Origin: CAZONU01 sp965370045
Lineage (GTDB): Bacteria; Planctomycetota; SZUA-567; JAKLDR01
NCBI GenBank assembly: GCA_965370045.1
Contig: CBDUSI010000123.1
Span: forward strand, 1-13,176
Direction of reading: 5' to 3'
Length of the DNA: 13,176 nt
In this document: positions 11,600 through 13,176 of the stretch, in pieces
How positions within the stretch are numbered: position 1 is the stretch's first letter
How the letters are laid out: the number at the start of each line of letters is the position of its first letter
The notes under the pieces: generated by a model
What the model saw: the letters and a program-made list of their open reading frames with translations, nothing else
Database searches by the model: none
Told to the model about the DNA's origin: nothing
Program-made: the position numbers and the translations under genes

Positions 11600-13015
11600 C
11601 TACTTGCCTTCTTCTGACTCCAGGCCGAGCTTCTTGAGCTTCCGCCATAGCGTGCTGGGGTCTATGCCCAGTTCGTTGGCGGTCTCGCGACGGTTACCTT
11701 TGTTGCGTTCCAGCGCCATGCGGACAGCCCAGGTCTCGATCTCAGCCAGGGTGGTGCCCATAGGCTGTCGTCTGGTCCCGTTCAAGGCCAGCAACTGTGG
11801 TGGCAGGTATTCAGGACTGATCAGGCCTTCTGGACACAACACGAAAGCATGCTCGATGGCGTTCTCCAACTCGCGCACGTTACCAGGCCAATCATGCCGC
11901 ATGAGCAGCTTGAGCACCGCGCGGTCCACCCCGGCGACCTCTCGCTGGTGCAGGAGGTTGAGGTGGTGCACAAAGTACTCGGCGAGCACCGGGATATCTT
12001 CGGGTCTCTCGCGCAAAGGAGGTACCTCGACGCGGACCACGTTGATCCGATAGTAGAGGTCCTGTCTGAATCGTTCTGCGGCGACTAACTCCTCCATATT
12101 GCGATTGGTGGCAGTGATCAGTCGCACGTCAGCCTTCAGGGTTTCGGTAGAACCAAGCGGCTGGTATTCGCGCTCCTGGAGCACTCTCAGCAGGCGAACC
12201 TGCATTGCCGGCGACACGTCACCGATCTCGTCCAGGAACAGGGTGCCACCCTCGGCTGCAGCGAAGCGGCCGGGCTTGTCCTTGCGTGCGTCGGTGAATG
12301 CACCGGCCATGTAGCCGAACAATTCGCTTTCCAGCAGCGTGTCGGGCAACGCCCCACAGTTGACGGCCACAAAGGGCTTTTCCCGACGTGGGCTCAGCTT
12401 GTGCAGCGCACGGGCCACCAGTTCCTTCCCGGTGCCGCTCTCACCCACGACCAGGCAGGTTGCCCCGCTCTCGGCGATGCGCGGCAAGACCTTCAACACC
12501 TCCTGCATGCGGTGACTGTGGGCTGCTATGTTCTCAGGCCCCAGATTGCCGAGTAACTCTTTCCGCAGCTCTTCCAGCGCTGACAGATCCCGGAAAGTTT
12601 CAGCCCCGCCAATGACGTGGCCGCCAGCGCCTCGCAGCAAAGCTGTGCTCACGCTGATAGGAACTTCTCGTCCGTCGGCGGACAATATGGTTATGGGCCG
12701 ACCAACCAGGGGCTTGCCTGTCTCCATGGTATGGCGCAGCGCGCAGTCCCGCTCACAGATGCTGGCCCGGAAGACCTCACAGCAGGGCTTGCCCAGCGCC
12801 TCGGCTTGGGAAACGCCGGTGATCTTCTCCGCCGCGCGGTTGAAAGAAGTTATGTGCCAATCGGAATCGACGGTGAAGACACCGTCAGATATGCTGTTCA
12901 GGATAGCTGCGGTCCCTGGATCTGACTCCCGCTTGTTCATTTCGCTTGTTAGCCTCTCAGCCTCCGGGGACTTCCGCGCAGCTTCAGACGGCATTGTACC
13001 TCTAACCTGGGCCAT
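11600..13015 (-). CDS. Sigma-54-dependent activator with cysteine-rich PAS domain (OrpR-like)
   Basis: This 471-residue NtrC-family regulator has an N-terminal PAS domain (about 36-150), a sigma-54-interacting AAA+ domain (about 165-395) and a C-terminal Fis-type helix-turn-helix (about 424-465). The AAA+ domain has Walker A GESGTGKE (191-198), Walker B GGTLFLDEIGD (256-266), sensor I TATNRN (301-306) and WPGNVRELEN (376-385). The sigma-54-contact loop reads GAFTDA (238-243) instead of GAFTGA, a variant I recall in related regulators. The PAS holds Cys78, Cys79, Cys87 and Cys91 in CC-x7-C-x3-C. In Desulfovibrio vulgaris OrpR, which controls the ORP operons, a PAS-bound Fe-S cluster senses redox, so the same is expected here. 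Starts at Met8 (AGAGG 4 bases upstream) or Met26 are alternatives to 13015. It lies directly upstream of its likely target operon and behind its own sigma-54-like promoter. Confidence 0.9.
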   Translation of the reverse strand: MAQVRGTMPSEAARKSPEAERLTSEMNKRESDPGTAAILNSISDGVFTVDSDWHITSFNRAAEKITGVSQAEALGKPCCEVFRASICERDCALRHTMETGKPLVGRPITILSADGREVPISVSTALLRGAGGHVIGGAETFRDLSALEELRKELLGNLGPENIAAHSHRMQEVLKVLPRIAESGATCLVVGESGTGKELVARALHKLSPRREKPFVAVNCGALPDTLLESELFGYMAGAFTDARKDKPGRFAAAEGGTLFLDEIGDVSPAMQVRLLRVLQEREYQPLGSTETLKADVRLITATNRNMEELVAAERFRQDLYYRINVVRVEVPPLRERPEDIPVLAEYFVHHLNLLHQREVAGVDRAVLKLLMRHDWPGNVRELENAIEHAFVLCPEGLISPEYLPPQLLALNGTRRQPMGTTLAEIETWAVRMALERNKGNRRETANELGIDPSTLWRKLKKLGLESEEGK

Positions 13016-13068
13016 GACCAGTGTATCCTACCCGCTGTCCACTTCAGCAAAGGCTGACCTCGGGTTAA

Positions 13069-13084
13069 AGCACGAGCTGCGCCA
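13069..13084 (-). promoter_or_regulatory. Sigma-54-like promoter of the regulator gene
   Basis: The minus strand reads TGGCGCAGCTCGTGCT, with GG and GC at the exact sigma-54 spacing and the same CGTGCT end as the operon promoter. One -24 base differs from consensus (G for A). The predicted start is near 13058, about 43 bases ahead of the ATG at 13015. A small hairpin (TCAGC 13044-13048, GCTGA 13053-13057) lies right at the start of the transcript. Confidence 0.55.
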
Positions 13085-13176
13085 TGGCAATGTGCAAGTC
13101 TGTCCTGTCGTAAGGCAACCGCTTAGAGCAATTTAAGTATGTGTAACGAATTGCCGATAAAGGAAGTATGCCAGCA
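13085..13176. other. Upstream flank of the regulator promoter, no gene seen
   Basis: This stretch is less GC-rich than the genes and holds no convincing reading frame. TGTGTAACGAA (13140-13150) resembles the sequence at 11480-11491 and could be part of an activator site. The window ends before any upstream gene can be recognised. Confidence 0.3.

Noticed and set aside
13168..13176. Possible rightward gene start (AAGGAAGT then ATG) at the window edge
   Set aside because: Only three codons are visible and the spacing is short, so it cannot be supported.
1..13176. CRISPR arrays, rRNA genes, or complete insertion sequences with transposase
   Set aside because: No regular spaced repeats, rRNA-like sequence, transposase or integrase gene was found on either strand.

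Overview
The window comes from a GC-rich bacterium that is probably an anaerobe, because its right half carries an ORP-type (orange protein, NifX-like) operon, a gene set known from strict anaerobes such as Desulfovibrio. I cannot assign a phylum. Almost every gene lies on the minus strand, so transcription runs right to left. There are three blocks.

Block 1 (positions 1-4369) reads in transcription order: a small protein with an HD-GYP-associated N-terminal segment (3837-4271), an HDOD signalling protein (2965-3828), a soluble sensor histidine kinase (1338-2957) and a MacB/FtsX-type permease (48-1307). Gaps of 7 to 30 bases and one sigma-70-like promoter at 4317-4346 suggest a single operon.

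Block 2 (4370-about 6074) is the scar of a mobile element. It opens with the 3' half of a tRNA-Ser(UGA) gene, cut exactly at the anticodon loop, with no 5' half anywhere in the window. Beyond it lie about 370 bases without a gene, an unrecognised membrane-anchored coiled-coil protein (4797-5399), a divergent promoter region, an excisionase-like DNA-binding protein (5572-5922) and a coupled small gene that looks truncated (5919-6113). By the usual geometry of tRNA integration, everything to the right of the scar could be island DNA. The alternative is that a short decayed element ends near 6010.

Block 3 (6075-13176) is an ORP-like system. A sigma-54 activator with a cysteine-rich PAS domain (11600-13015, OrpR-like) precedes an eight-gene operon: two NifX-family proteins (10973-11425 and 10614-10976), a DUF5320 Gly/Arg-rich protein (10257-10586), two MinD-type ATPases each with two [4Fe-4S] ferredoxin motifs (9357-10217 and 8461-9354), an Mrp/Nbp35-type ATPase (7546-8454), a third NifX-family protein (7204-7542), and a fusion of a NifU/IscU scaffold domain with a DUF4213/DUF364 putative metal-chelation domain (6075-7193). 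Near-identical -24/-12 elements precede both the operon (11449-11464) and the regulator (13069-13084), which predicts a sigma-54 regulon that includes its own activator.

Together block 3 looks like a machine for building or handling a metal-sulfur cofactor: ATPases that sense redox or bind Fe-S, small NifX-type carriers, and a scaffold fused to a chelation domain. The scaffold-chelation fusion, the expanded NifX set, and the possible carriage of the operon on a tRNA-Ser island are the most notable points.
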